Source: Apostichopus japonicus
Lineage: Eukaryota; Echinodermata; Holothuroidea; Aspidochirotida; Stichopodidae
Direction: 5' to 3'
DNA length: 64,000 nt
NCBI RefSeq assembly: GCF_037975245.1
Contig: NC_092568.1
Span: 15,395,001-15,459,000 of the forward strand
Shown here: positions 9,963-21,559 of the stretch, piece by piece
Position numbering within the stretch: the first letter of the stretch is position 1
How the letters are laid out: each line of letters opens with the position of its first letter
Notes under the pieces: model-generated
Databases searched by the model: none
Told to the model about the DNA's origin: nothing
The model's input: only the letters and a program-made list of their open reading frames with translations
Position numbers and translations under genes: made by a program

Positions 9963-10866
9963 CATGGGCGTCAACAGGTGGGGGACGGGGGGGACATGTC
10001 CCCCCCACTTTCAAAAGTGGAGGGGATATCATATCATTTGTCCCACCCACTTTTCTGAGTAGTTATTAAAAAAAAATCACATGCATATGCGCGATTTTCT
10101 ATTTAAGGTCAAGAAATCTGGACTCCCTGGGCCCCTGCTATCTATCACTTGCACCGTCATTTATCTCCCATTCTCCCAATATCCTAAATCTGCCCATTTA
10201 ATTCGTTCGGGGGGGGGGGGGACCATTCGAAAGTGTATTGAATCTTGCACACATGTTGTTTGTATGGGTTCCAAGGGATTAGGTAAGCCATACAGGTAGA
10301 TGGTGATGAGTTACTATGTTCATATCACTACCTCCAGTCCCTTGGACTGGACGGACGAATAGGGGTGTAGGGGTTAAGTAATTAAGGCTACATGTATTCG
10401 CCGGATATGGTAGATCTTTATTGTTGAGTGCCGGCTAGGCGCTACACACGCTCTGCGCGCGGTGCCTTTTTCTGATTATTATTATTAAAGTACCTGGGCA
10501 CATAACAACTGACGTCTCGCACCTACATGCATGTATTATATATACCACTCCACCCATCCCGGAGGTGACGGCGCCACTTTTTCAATATTTCGTTTGAGAT
10601 GGACGCTGTGTAATTCGTCTCCCTTGGTGTCAGAACGGCATCTTTCTACCAGTACTTTCTGTCGGAATTTAGTTTTGTGAGACAAAATTTCTCCTCACAG
10701 ATCTGGTTCTGATGTAACTAAAAACGACTCAGGAAGGCCGTCTCCTGCGATCTAGGGGGTCTTATGTACCCAAAATTTTCTGGTACGCTACGCGCCAACC
10801 AATGGTGGCGCTCCGCTTAGATAGTATAGTGTCCCCCTCACTTTCTGAAACCTGCTGACGCCCATA
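9963..10866. mobile_element. hAT-like MITE with 8 bp target duplication inside the Penelope coding sequence
   Basis: GTGCGTAT flanks both sides (9955-9962 and 10867-10874), a perfect 8 bp target duplication as expected for hAT. The ends CATGGGCGTCAACAGG and, inverted, TATGGGCGTCAGCAGG are matching terminal repeats. The interior has G/C tracts and an IR segment (CCCCCCACTTTCAAAAGTGG). No transposase is seen. The apparent end of the adjacent reverse transcriptase frame (ASAGFRK) is read-through into this element. Confidence 0.85.
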
Positions 10867-11632
10867 GTGCGTATCGTAAGACTTCCCCTTTAATGAAGCC
10901 TTTAAAAGTGGCAAGTGGGTGTGCAGAGTTTCTGTCGAGGTATTGGAAGGTTTCCGTGGGTTTGGTGTAGACTTTGGTGTCTAATAACCTATTGGTTTCA
11001 AACCTTGGACCTTTGAAGATTTTGAAATCTAGGTATGTTACCTCGGTGTGTAATATTTCTACCGTAAACTTTAAGAAGCGGTGAATTTCATTCAACCTGT
11101 TTACTAGTTGTTCAAGTTCCTGAGGTGAACCGTCGTAAAGCAATAGAATTTCATCTCTATAGCGGAGCCATTTTAAGATTTTATTATCTGTCGGTAAAAT
11201 CTGGTTTTCCAGTCTATGAATGACGATATCACAGATTTCCGGAGAGGCTTGGCTACCCATGGCGCAACCGATCTTTTGTAGATAGAATTGGTTATTGAAC
11301 TCGAAACAGTTTCTTGTTAAAATAAGTTCAATTAGTTTGCGCATGGATATGGAAGATATTTTATTTATTCCATATTCGCTTGTTTCCGCCTTTTCATAGA
11401 CTTCTTGACATATATCTAATGCCTCCTCTTGGGGAGTATTGGTATACATGGCGACGACATCGAGTGTAGCAAGTACTACTGATTTTGGTAACGGGTGGCT
11501 TCCACAATTTTCAGAATGTGATTTGTGTCTTTCACATAGGTGCTTTGTTTTAATACAATAGGAAGCAAGAAATAGTCCACAAATTCCGATATTTTTTCGG
11601 TCGGTGATCCGTTTCCGCTTATTATCGGGCCC
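10867..11632 (-). pseudogene. Penelope-like reverse transcriptase, N-terminal and catalytic fragment
   Basis: The fragment begins near 11632 with GPIISGNGSPTEKISEF, then DYFLLP and VKDTNHILKIVE. A frameshift near 11490 separates these from the motif-A block VLATLDVVAMYTNTP (open frame from 11449). Further motifs are the GCAMGSQASPEICD block, LRYRDEILLLYDGS (where active copies carry a DD pair), FLKFTVE, YLDF.I and YTKPTETFQYL. The finger domain that should precede GPIISGNG is missing, so the copy is 5' truncated. The DD to DE change, the frameshift, the truncation and two MITE insertions show it is dead. Confidence 0.9.
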
Positions 11633-11710
11633 TCCCTTAAAAATACTTCAGGTTCTTGGCGACTACGTTGCGTTAGATAGTGTAAAACCGCCTACACCCC
11701 CCTTTCATTA
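11627..11710. repeat. Right arm of the inverted repeat flanking the Penelope-like element
   Basis: Reverse complement of 8325-8411. Its inner edge GGGCCC overlaps the first reverse transcriptase codons kept by this copy, so the truncation point and the repeat edge coincide. Confidence 0.85.
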
Positions 11711-12101
11711 ATAAGTATATCATAATTATCTCATTGAATATATCTTGTTTTATGTTTTTTCTTGGGGTGAATCTGGTGTCATGATTTTGGTGCAAAAGAA
11801 AAAACGAATCGACGCTATAATAGTGTATCCATTGTACATGCACTGTTGAGCGTTGTTAAATATGTGTCTATCGAGAAAAAACATGTGCACAAAAAATCGT
11901 GTCTGCAACGTTTCTGGTTTTTCTAGTTTTTGGCGAAATGTTTCACCATTTTGCATCTAAGCACTCACAATTAACCCAAAATTTCCAAGGGGGAGGGGGA
12001 CAACCCCTCCCCTAGACCCCTCCCCCTAGGCCCCTCCCCCAGGACGCAGATCACTAAAGTGCTACCATCGGGATGTCGGCCCCCCCCCCCTTTCTCAAAA
12101 T
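11711..12101. other. Non-coding right shoulder of the transposon nest
   Basis: Contains a C/G-rich stretch (about 11985-12050) made of repeated CCCCTCCCC/GACCCCTCCCCC units. It closely resembles the interior of the MITE at 9555-9605. A poly-C run (12080-12090) precedes the right terminal repeat. Confidence 0.5.
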
Positions 12102-12122
12102 CCTGGATCCGCCCCTGGTACT

Positions 12123-12887
12123 GTATGGATATCTAGCAATATCTAGGGAAATTAAATCCCAAAATCTTCCCTAGACTCTAACGAGAACAGATTGCACTTC
12201 CGTCAACAAGGGTAGATCACATGAACCAAGACCATAAATTCAACAAAATGTAGCGTTTTATGCCTTTCTAACTACGAGCAATGGTTCCACAAAATAATTT
12301 GCAGCTGTATTAATATCGAATCTGAGCATCACGCTGAAATGTGAACTTTATATTTCGTTTAAAATCCGATAGTAAACTGTTTCCAAGTTTCATCTGCACT
12401 GGCCGTCTCTATTACATATAGCAGTGAGTTCCGCGAATCCTTCTTTTATATTGCCTCGTCCATATAACCTTCAATTTAAAGATGTCTAGCGACAAGTCAA
12501 CTGCATACCAGTTACGGACAGCGAAGAAAAAATTCCCAACAAACTGACCTAGCTTCCTCGAAGAATCATGGCTATTGTTAACAATGGACAATCTGAAACT
12601 AAATGAGGATACGATCACTTGGTGATCTTCGAAACATTTGATCTTTTGGAACTTCTTCGTGAACCATCACTGTATAACTTTAATTTATGGACACTCATTT
12701 TAAGCGATCAAGTGTAAAGCTGTGCATTTTTGTTTATATGTATTGTTAAAGGATCCGAGCTGCCACTCCAGCTCTTGCGTTCCGATAATCCTATGAGAAT
12801 TTCGTTTTTCATTGTAAGTTATCTTTAAGCCTCTTTACTATACCGTTATCTTTTTCCTTCCTTTTTCTTTTTTGTAAATTACTATTC
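12123..12887. other. Flank and probable 5' leader of the LINE, no gene seen
   Basis: No coding signal. The last 150 bp are pyrimidine-rich and may be the 5' untranslated part of the LINE that follows. Confidence 0.4.
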
Positions 12888-15245
12888 ATGCCCGGTACAA
12901 AAGAACTTAATTATTCCGCCTTAAGTGAACCTGATAGTAATTACCATACTTATGAGGTTAACCCTACTCATGAGAATATTGATCCCGATGTCAACTTTAA
13001 TGATTTTTTAACTGCCCATACACGTGTAACTAACTGCACATACACGTGTAACTATTATGTCGTCAATGAATTTAACTCAAAGTCTGGCAACAATTTCTTT
13101 TTACTTCTCCACATTAATTCAAGAAGCTTAGGATTTTTTTTTTGACAATTTGTTCAGCTTAGTTAAATCACTCCATAACAATTTCACTTGTATCGGTGTG
13201 TCTGATACGTGGATAAAAAAAGATACCCCTATTCATCTCCGTCAACTCCCTGGTTATTCATTTTTATCAAGGTCACGTTCAAATATGAGAGGTGGGGGTG
13301 TGGGCTTTTATGTTAATGATTCATGCGTTTATAAAGTCAGGGATGACTTAACTGTTTTTAAAGAGGGTTGTTGCGAGTCACTTTTTCATTGAAGTTGAAA
13401 ACCCGTGTGATACCAGTAGAACCTTGATAAGAATTATTTATCGTCCTCCTCATGACAGTAATTTGATTGATTTTATGGATAATTTTGAAAATATTACTAT
13501 TGATATTTGCAATGAGGGTAAACCAAATTACATTCTTGGGGATTTTAAATTAAACTTACTTGAGTCACGTAATTATAATGTTCGCAGTTTGTTAATACTG
13601 CTGCAGTTTCATTCTTCAGACCTTTAATTAACTGTCCGACGAGAACTTCAAAAACTTCATTGCTTGACAATATATTTACAAATGTTACTGATAAGATTTC
13701 TATTAGTGGTGTTTATTGCATGGTATTTCAGATCATTTTCCTATGTTTTGCTTAACGTCAAACAAATTTACTCCGCAAATGATAGAACCAACAAATTTAA
13801 GCGTAATATGTGCCCGATTAATTTAGATAAGTTTGTACACAATCTTTCTATGGAACCTTGGAGTGGTGTTTTTGATAGTTACGATCCCGACACTGCATAT
13901 CGTACTTTTACTTCTATCTATTCTTAGCATTATAACAATAGTTTTCCTTTAGTAAAAGTTAATTAACGCACTCCAAGAAAAGACTGGAGTACTTCTGGCA
14001 TTGTAAATTCATGTCATACTAAAGACAAACTTTATAAAAAGTATATCAAAAAGGCTAGTCAAGAAAATCGTGAGAATTACATTAGATTTAGGAAAAGTTA
14101 ACCAATGTTATAAAAATTGCTAAGAACCATTTTTATTTCGATACATTTAGATCATCTAATCACAAAAGAAAATGGGACTGCATTAATTCTCTCATCAAGG
14201 ACAAAACCTCCACTTCTTCTGTCACTTCGTTGAAATTGGATGAAAATTGTGTTTCTAATCCCTGTGAAATTACTAATGCACTTATAGATTACTTTACTAA
14301 TATTGGTCCAGATTTAGACCGTGATATTCCGGTTGGTATACAGAACCCCCTAGACTATATGTGCCAAGCTAATCCCATGAATTGTTTCTTTATAATGCCT
14401 ACAGACGAAGTGGAGGTTTTAGATTGTATTTCAAATCTAAAAAATTCAAGCTGCGGTTATGAAGACATTAGTCCTAAAATTGTTATATTATCTAGTTCTG
14501 CTATTTGTAAACCTCTCGTGCATATCATTAATTGTTCTTTTTTCCAAGGTATTGTTCCTTCTGACTTGAAAATAGCTCGTGTAGTTCCGGTATTTAAAAG
14601 TGCCACGCGAGGGAGCGTCAGTAAATATAGGCCTAGATATGTCTTACCTTCGTTTTCAAAAATCTTAACTTGTTTATAATCGTTTATATTCTTTTTTAAT
14701 GAAACATGATCTATTATATGATTATCAGTTAGGCTTTATGCCTCAACGAAACACGTCCCAGGCTATTTTAAGTCTTGTAGATTATATTATTGAAATTTTT
14801 GAAATTAAATGTCTAGTTGGGGGGATTTTTTAGATCTCTCCAAGTCTTTTGATAAGCTTGACCATTCATTCTGTTAAAAAAAAAACTTGATAAATATGGC
14901 ATAAGGGGAGCTGCATTATCTTGGTATAATAGCTACATTCATAATAGATTCTAATATGTCTCTTTATCTGGCGCCAATTCTTCGAAGCAGGCAATTAATT
15001 GTGGTGTCCCCCATGGCTCTATTCTTGGACCCTCATTGTTCGTCATTTATATAAACGACCTTCCTAATGTCACTCCAAAATTTCACTTTATTTTGTATGC
15101 AGATGATACGAAATTACTATATAAAGGTCGTGATATAAATACTCTTGTAGCTTCTCCTATTTTTTTTGTATCACATAATCGTTTTCATGCTTACAATACC
15201 CGCAATGCAAGTTTACTCTCCGTTTCCCATTATTCACTTGCAAGT
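12888..15245 (+). pseudogene. Decayed CR1/L2-type LINE, endonuclease and reverse transcriptase
   Basis: Successive short plus-strand frames spell an ORF2-like protein. The endonuclease part shows CIGVSDTWIKKDTP, GGGVGFYVND, LIRIIYRPPHDS and PNYILGDFKLNLL. The reverse transcriptase part shows IARVVPVFKS, YRPRYVLPSFSKIL, YDYQLGFMPQRNTSQA, CGVPHGSILGPSLF and the catalytic FILYADDTKLLYKG near 15085-15130. Frames break at about 13134 (a T run), 13390, 13630, 13927, 14100, 14680, 14830 and 14875. After RDINTL (15150) the sequence jumps to a C-terminal-looking HAYNTRNASLLSVSHYSL, implying an internal deletion of the thumb. It is a dead copy; the clade call comes from motif resemblance only. Confidence 0.85.
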
Positions 15246-16135
15246 AGTCAACATTTGTGTGCCTACGTAACGTACAATGAGGCAGAATTTGACCATAAAT
15301 GTCTACCGTGTCAAGTTCTTTCATACCCCTAAATTGACACATTCGTCTTTAATCTTACTGTAGTGAAGGCCTAAATATACATACATTGACTTTGGATGTT
15401 GTTTGCTATGCTGTGAGCCTGTAAGCTCAGACAAGGCAGGTCCCAGGGAGAAGTAGTATTATATTGAGGTTAATTACGAAGGTGCGTCAATTATGAAGCC
15501 TTTACTATACATACAGTACAGACACCAGTACGTGTGCATAAATGATGCGTGGCGAATCAAGCTTCCAACTGCGAAGGTAAGCTTTAACTTCTTAGTTTAT
15601 TTTCATATAACCATTTGCACATGTCTTGCTGGCGATCCAACGGGACGCCTAGCACACTTCAGAAGACATCGCCTGCAAATCCTTTACAGTTTCATTGAAA
15701 TAATAAAAGAACAATAATCATCATTTTAAAGGTTTCTCACTCCCAGTTGTTCATCAGTGCATTAGCCTAGCTTAAGGCCTGCGTGCTAGTAAAAGTAGTC
15801 AGTGCATTAGCCCAGGGCCTAGGCCTACCTGCCACTCACTTTACTGTTCCTATATCATCTGACATACATAACTCAGAGTTACCCCTCAAGTAGCCCAGAT
15901 GGTTGGTTGCACATGTAGGCCTATGCTTCTGTTTGTTTGTTATTGGCCTAACTAACTTATCTGGTTTTAAAAAATTACAAAACTATGGTTGTTGTCATGT
16001 TGTTACATGTTTCATTTACTGCATTGTTACTGTTTTACTTTTAGTTGACTCTAGGCAATCATACAAAACATATAAAAAATCCCTCAATATAACCCAAAGA
16101 CTTGCCTTCTCTACATAAGTTTACCTAGTTGATAA
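15246..16135. other. Intergenic, nothing recognised
   Basis: Contains TAGCCTAG/AGGCCTAGGCCTAC type sequence around 15760-15830, common in this window's single-copy DNA. No supported gene. Confidence 0.4.
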
Positions 16136-16160
16136 ATATATATATATATATATATATATA
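16136..16160. repeat. (TA)n microsatellite
   Basis: About 25 bp of pure TA dinucleotide. Confidence 0.9.
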
Positions 16161-19100
16161 CTCTCTGGTGTGTTGTCCGACCAAAATATAACACCATGAC
16201 CAACCGAAAAATTCTTCCTTATACTGCAAGCACTCCACGTATACTGGTAATTTTTGGCATATGCAGTTCTAGTGTATACTGCACATAGTGGGCAACATAT
16301 CGCCAGCTGTAACTTACCTATAACGAGGCTCCACAGAAACTTTCCAAGTCATACGAAACAATATATGAAAATTAGAGCAGCGATTGTCTCGATGATTCCG
16401 CCAACGAAAGGAGAATGGTACCTTTCCACAGCTTCAAATGTTCACGCCTTGGTAGTTAATGTCAACTCCCATCGAATTTCTAGTAATGTACTGTCTGCAT
16501 GACGTTAGTTGCTGTTAATGCCTATCCCTGTGCAATACCCTCTACTAAGTAACATGGCCTTTGTTATGTATCCTTCTTAATTTATACAAGTATTAATAGA
16601 GAGGGGCTTTTTACGGAAGCCCAGAGGTTCGGTCGTATGCCACCATTTTTGTTTTCGGTGATAATCGTAACCTATGCATACATGCAGGCGGATGCGTATG
16701 GGTAAGTGGGCGCGTGTGTGGGTGCATGTGGCGTGTGAGTGTGACGCCTTGCTTGTAAACACGATATCTCAAGAAGGAAACTAGGACCAATCTCATATCG
16801 TGTGTAGGAGTACCATGTTGAGTATGAGAAGCCTATTGTTTTCAGAGAGGGTCAGAGGACATTTGGAGTCAGCATAGTTCAAATTGTGGAAACCATGTCC
16901 CACAATCTACCGTATTTCCAACCGACCAGCATATTCGATAGCATGTGTGTTACGCCTCGTTACAATATGAGAGGTTGTTGGCAATTGAAAATTATGGGCA
17001 TTCGTAGAATCCGAATTCAAGAAGTCGTGAAGAAACTGCTTATAGCTATACTTTGTCGCTCACCGCATGCGTAGTTGCATGACAAAGGTTTTTACACACG
17101 ACATTGCTATTGGAATGAACGACACCGATGTGAATCATAGGAATTAGGCCGACGATAAAGCTTTGCTTCCGCTGTTGAACATTCCGTCGAATTTCGCAAT
17201 TGTCGAAATTCAGTGCCTTATACAAACTTCAGGTTTAGATGTATTTACTTTGGGGAAATGACCAGGCGCCGTTTACGAAAATTACTGTCGTCTTGTTAGA
17301 TTCTTAGATTTTTGTATCTCAATGCGAATTAAGTGAGTGTGTAAAATGGTTCGCTATCTGACCGTGCGTTATGTACGGGAAATTGTCATGTGGGGAGATT
17401 GTTCACAAACTTCACGGCGAATTTAAAAACATATAGCGAAAGCATCCTTTATAATCAAAATAACAATTGATTACAGGGAACGGTTTCAGCTTACGAATTA
17501 CGTAATGCGTTTAAAAGACATTCATTCATAAGTTGTGTTCATATATTAATTTCTCAACAATTTTTGTTTGTTTTATTAAACGTCGATATCACGAGGGCTT
17601 GGTTATGCGCAGGCAACCCCTACACAGTGGAGTATAGTTCCAGCGACCCAGGTAGACTACTAACAATAAACATTGGACATCCCATCTGAAGTTTAGATAT
17701 AAAAGCATTATATTGATATAGCCTAATACACACACTTTACCAAGTTGTAGGCGGACAGCTTTATTCCGAGTTTCGTGGTAATAAAATTCATAAGTTAATG
17801 ACGCAAGACCCCTTAGAGTTAATCCACAGAAGACCAATGCACGATTATCTGTTATTTTGTAACGTTACGTAGCACCATATATCTGCCCAAGTGCCTATAA
17901 CCTTTGTTCATAGAAAGTATTGATGATGTAGATCTGTACTATGGAGACTTGAACAGCAATCATAGTGCCGAATGAATTTTGCGTTTTGACGAGTAGATTG
18001 TTAGTCACGGTCGCCAATAGCGAGTGCTTTTAAAACATATTTGTCGAGGCGTGAGAAGGAGCCTGTTGTCTTTGGTAGAGAGCAATATTTATGCTGTATA
18101 CAATAAAAGTTTCCATCTCGGTCATCAATTCCCAATGTGATATTGTTTTGCATATCTCAATGCTTTTTACTGGACTTCCTTGAAGTATGTTGTTCATTCT
18201 GGCTATACACTACAGCCCAGTTTGTCACATTCATATAAGATTATTCATGTAGCATCATCGACACTACATTTCAGTTTTGCTATCTGGTTTTCTCTACTTC
18301 TTACGTCACTGCCGATCGCCACCTTGCATGCTGAATTATAATCCTATACCAGATCTACACCACCTGGGGGAATATTATCGTTTGGCTTTAGTTTTATTTT
18401 ACTTTCATGCCATGCAGTGCATACTTTAAGCCGAAATAATCGAATGCTCACAGCATGCTTTGCTGTGGAGATTCTCGTAACAGGAAAATGGAACAACTGG
18501 GGGACTTTGGCTGGTACAATGGTACTATCTTACAAAACGAAACCGAAAGAGATTTCAGTTACGGCATGTTGCAATAGAAAGATATGAGATGATAAAAAAA
18601 TGATTAATCATCGATGTTTTGTTTGTTGTGCAACTAATCATCATTTTCAATTGTGATTAATGGTATGTATTTGATGTTATTGAAAATAACAAATTGGATT
18701 TATAAATAAATTGGACTTAAACCAGTGGGAGTCTCTGATATTCTTATCTAAATCGAGTGGTTATCTACTCCACTCTGTACCGAATAAACTGCGGTGATGG
18801 TGTTCAAACATATTGTTCTTCCACGTATCGAGCCATGCAATGTTTATACAGATGTTTTATCACCATTTTGGTAATATTTGGTATTGTTCTCCACCTCTCA
18901 TATCATTGACTGTTTACTAAGTTGTGATAAAGTATCTAGCTTATTTAAAACCCAATGCCTTACTGAAACATGCATCGCACAAAGCACTTTAACCTAGTCA
19001 ACTGTGTCATTCTAAGAACAATGACAGATTAAATACCAAGCTAGTTACTGTAGGTTAGTTGGCCTTGACAACAAATTGATCAATACATTCCCAAAGCGTG

Positions 19101-19553
19101 TAATGAAAACGACAAAGAGAAGGTTGCCAAGATGAAGCGGGCATTAGCAACAACCAGATTCTTGATGATCTATGCCGAATTCCGTTCTTCTTTGGTATGT
19201 TTGCACAAAATACGGTAGTTAGTTACTAACTTCTTTCGCTAAACGATTATGTTTCCACAGTCACATGAGAAATGAATCTCTGGATGTGAACACAGCGAAG
19301 TATTTCACAACATGAGACTAAACACAGTGAACTTTATTAATTTAACCTGCCCTTGGAGGACTCGCTAAAGAAAATCAACAGCTTTCATGGAGAAATATGA
19401 ACTGTACAGACGAATTGTTCCAGACTGTTTTGAGCACTATCTTTCGGTTGATGCATTTGTACAACAAAAAATAGCTGTGTTTAATAAATGACATGGAAAC
19501 TGGACATGAGGGCGTGGGGGAATGGCTGTTCTTAGTTACCACCATAAGATATA
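16161..19553. other. Long intergenic stretch, nothing recognised
   Basis: About 3.4 kb with only short open frames (each under about 85 codons) that have no recognisable motifs, no convincing splice-site pairs and no repeats I could identify by eye. Confidence 0.4.
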
Positions 19554-19557
19554 ACCG

Positions 19558-19878
19558 GTGCTGTGGCCGAGTGGATAAAGGCGGTGGCACTTGAAGCAAT
19601 GAGGCTTAGCATTAGGGAGGTTCCGTGTTCGATTCCAGGCCGGGTCATTGTAATGTGGGTTATTCATCCAAGAGCAATTTGCGATTTTCTCAGCTGAAAT
19701 TCCTTCTTCGTTGAAACGATTCCAAATTTGAATTAAAATGTTGAACTGAAAGCCACCCGACCTGTTAGTTGTAATCAATAAGCCCTTGCGAGTTTTTCCA
19801 CATTTTGGGTCGCATAAGCGTCTTAAAGCCAACTGCTGATTTTTTTATATTATTATTATCATTATTATTATTATTTTA
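19558..19878 (+). mobile_element. tRNA-Ser-like SINE with (ATT)n tail
   Basis: The head carries an A box TGGCCGAGTGG (19564-19574), an anticodon-loop-like CTTGAAG that matches serine UGA tRNAs, a variable-arm-like stretch, and a B box GTTCGATTCC (19627-19636). A body of about 200 bp follows and ends in an (ATT/TTA)n tail near 19845-19878. The acceptor stem pairs poorly and the element continues past the tRNA length, so it is a SINE and not a tRNA gene. Confidence 0.75.
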
Positions 19879-20135
19879 TTATGTGAATATTATGCGGCGC
19901 ATGGAATAGTCGACCTTTCAAAATTCAGGAGACAACGGTATGCTTCAGGGTTTATGTAATAAAATGAATCCATTTGATATCCAATACGTTTATTGAATTA
20001 GTTTTGGGATTGATCCTGCAGTTGGGGAAGAAATAATATCGCACTTAATGAGTAGAAAAGACTGCGATAGCATTGTAGCCATATGTGTTAAGGAAAGAGG
20101 TTGTGAAGTGACAGGCATCAGAACATGACGTAGTG

Positions 20136-20190
20136 TAACCTTCGGCACCACCACCATGCATGTTATGCATAGTGGTGGTGCCGAAGGTTA
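20136..20190. repeat. Near-perfect 55 bp hairpin
   Basis: The arm TAACCTTCGGCACCACCAC (20136-20154) pairs perfectly with 20172-20190. After one C/A mismatch, ATGCAT pairs with ATGCAT around a 3-base loop GTT (20162-20164). The result is 25 paired positions in 55 bp. No surrounding element is recognised. Confidence 0.95.
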
Positions 20191-20327
20191 AGTTTGTTTT
20201 GTCTTTTCTTAAATTCACGTAAGTGAGACTTAAAATTATATTAGTGGTTGTTTTAGCAACATTGACAGTACCGATTCTACAGTCAAATGTGAAGCCCATA
20301 AGGGCTTTAAAGCAATTAAGTTAGATC

Positions 20328-20358
20328 AAGTGATTGATTGAGTGATTGATTGATTGAT
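20328..20358. repeat. (GATT)n short tandem repeat
   Basis: Imperfect GATT units in about 30 bp. Confidence 0.8.
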
Positions 20359-20458
20359 CAATTTATCGATTAATTGGTGAATCCATTGATGAACTATATC
20401 TTCTACAATGATGTGGGTCTCATTCACTTTTGATGTTGTGAATTTATCCACTCCTACC

Positions 20459-20609
20459 TGTAACGATATGGAAGTTTGTTAACTTGCATGACACCACTCT
20501 CTGGTTGTCAAGCGAAGTATGAGAACGTCATTAAATAATCGTTAACTTTATCAAGCGTGTTTTTGCCTTCATTGTGTCAGATTGAGCACAGAATGTGAAG
20601 ATCACAACA
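20459..20609 (+). repeat. Left LTR of the Gypsy element
   Basis: 151 bp. It matches the right LTR with scattered differences and a few indels (for example GAACGTCATTAAATAATCG versus GAACGTATAATCG). The divergence indicates an old insertion. Confidence 0.9.
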
Positions 20610-20627
20610 TGGTTTCAAAAGTGAGTG
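20610..20627 (+). other. Candidate primer-binding site
   Basis: TGGTTTCAAAAGTGAGTGG starts immediately after the LTR. The leading TGG would pair with a tRNA CCA end. The tRNA species is not assigned. Confidence 0.5.
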
Positions 20628-21559
20628 GTTTACTGACCAATGTATCAAGTTATGTTTAAAGTTCAAAGTCACAAATTGGCGAACTTGTAATTGTATGATC
20701 AACCTGAGAGGGTACTTATACCCGAATCTAGGCTATTCTACTTTAGCGTGTTAGGATGCCGTAGCATTTAGTACAGTCATTACACGTGCTGACGTTAAAG
20801 ATAACGTACAGTAGGCCTACATACGATAACATTGGTGATTGCCGTGTTTATGAACAAAGCCTGTGTAAAGACGTTACCGAGTATTGCGTTGTATTTTATG
20901 TGTTAAAACAAATAATAAAACAATTTAAAGCGGGTATCGTCTAGGAGGGTTGCCAAATAACGTATCGCGTTGACGCAACAGAGTCAAAGTAAAGTCGTCA
21001 CAGTAAAGTCGACAAAGTAGAAAGTCATCTAGTGATAGGCCAAACATTCGAGTAATTAAAAGAGATAAGGTTTCTTTGTCTAGGTCATTGTTAGATTAGA
21101 CTTTAGAAGTACAGTAGCATAATTTTGTAACAAAAATTAGTACAGTGTCATTACCACATAACTTGGACCTCAAGGGTAATTTGAAGAAGAACTGGGAGAA
21201 AATTCAGTTTGTTTTTGTATAGGTATGTCACTCTAACTGAGTTGGATAAAACAGATGAGAAAATCCAGGTGGCAGGCAAAATATGTAACATGTACAGGTT
21301 CTGAGGCGTTGGAAATCCACAACAATTTGCCGAATGAAATGCAGTAGACCGTACAAAAATGCAAATATAATGAGCCTATGGGAAGCTTACTGTATTGGGC
21401 AGACAAACGTAATCTATGAGAGACACAAGTATAATAACTGCACTCAGGAACTAAATTAAATATTTGGCGAATTTGATCGACTGAGAATTTCTGCATCCTC
21501 GTGCAAATATGGCACACTAAAGGATCAAATGATTCGAAATCGTATGATGTATGCGGCAT
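20628..21559 (+). pseudogene. Gypsy leader and decayed 5' gag region
   Basis: No long frame survives. By position this should hold the leader and the N-terminal part of gag, but I could not recognise gag motifs in it. Confidence 0.35.

Larger units (their letters stand above)
8023..12117. mobile_element. Composite block bounded by CA(T/G)GGGCGGATCCAGG terminal inverted repeats
   Basis: The left end CATGGGCGGATCCAGG (8023-8038) and the right end, read in reverse as CAGGGGCGGATCCAGG (12117-12102), form a 16 bp inverted repeat with one mismatch. GTACT directly flanks both sides (8018-8022 and 12118-12122) as a candidate target duplication. The CAGGGGCGG start resembles hAT-type ends, although hAT normally duplicates 8 bp. 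The block contains a Penelope-like element and two MITEs. It could be one transposon with passengers or two solitary ends that happen to match. Confidence 0.5.

Noticed and set aside
10838-10866. Natural C-terminus of the reverse transcriptase ending ASAGFRK
   Set aside because: These codons lie in the MITE that interrupts the Penelope element; true coding sequence resumes at 9954.
19558-19645. A functional serine tRNA gene
   Set aside because: The anticodon loop and boxes fit, but the acceptor stem pairs poorly and the unit extends into a SINE body and tail.
20045-20299. 84-codon minus-strand gene over the hairpin
   Set aside because: The frame crosses a perfect inverted repeat and has no recognisable motif.
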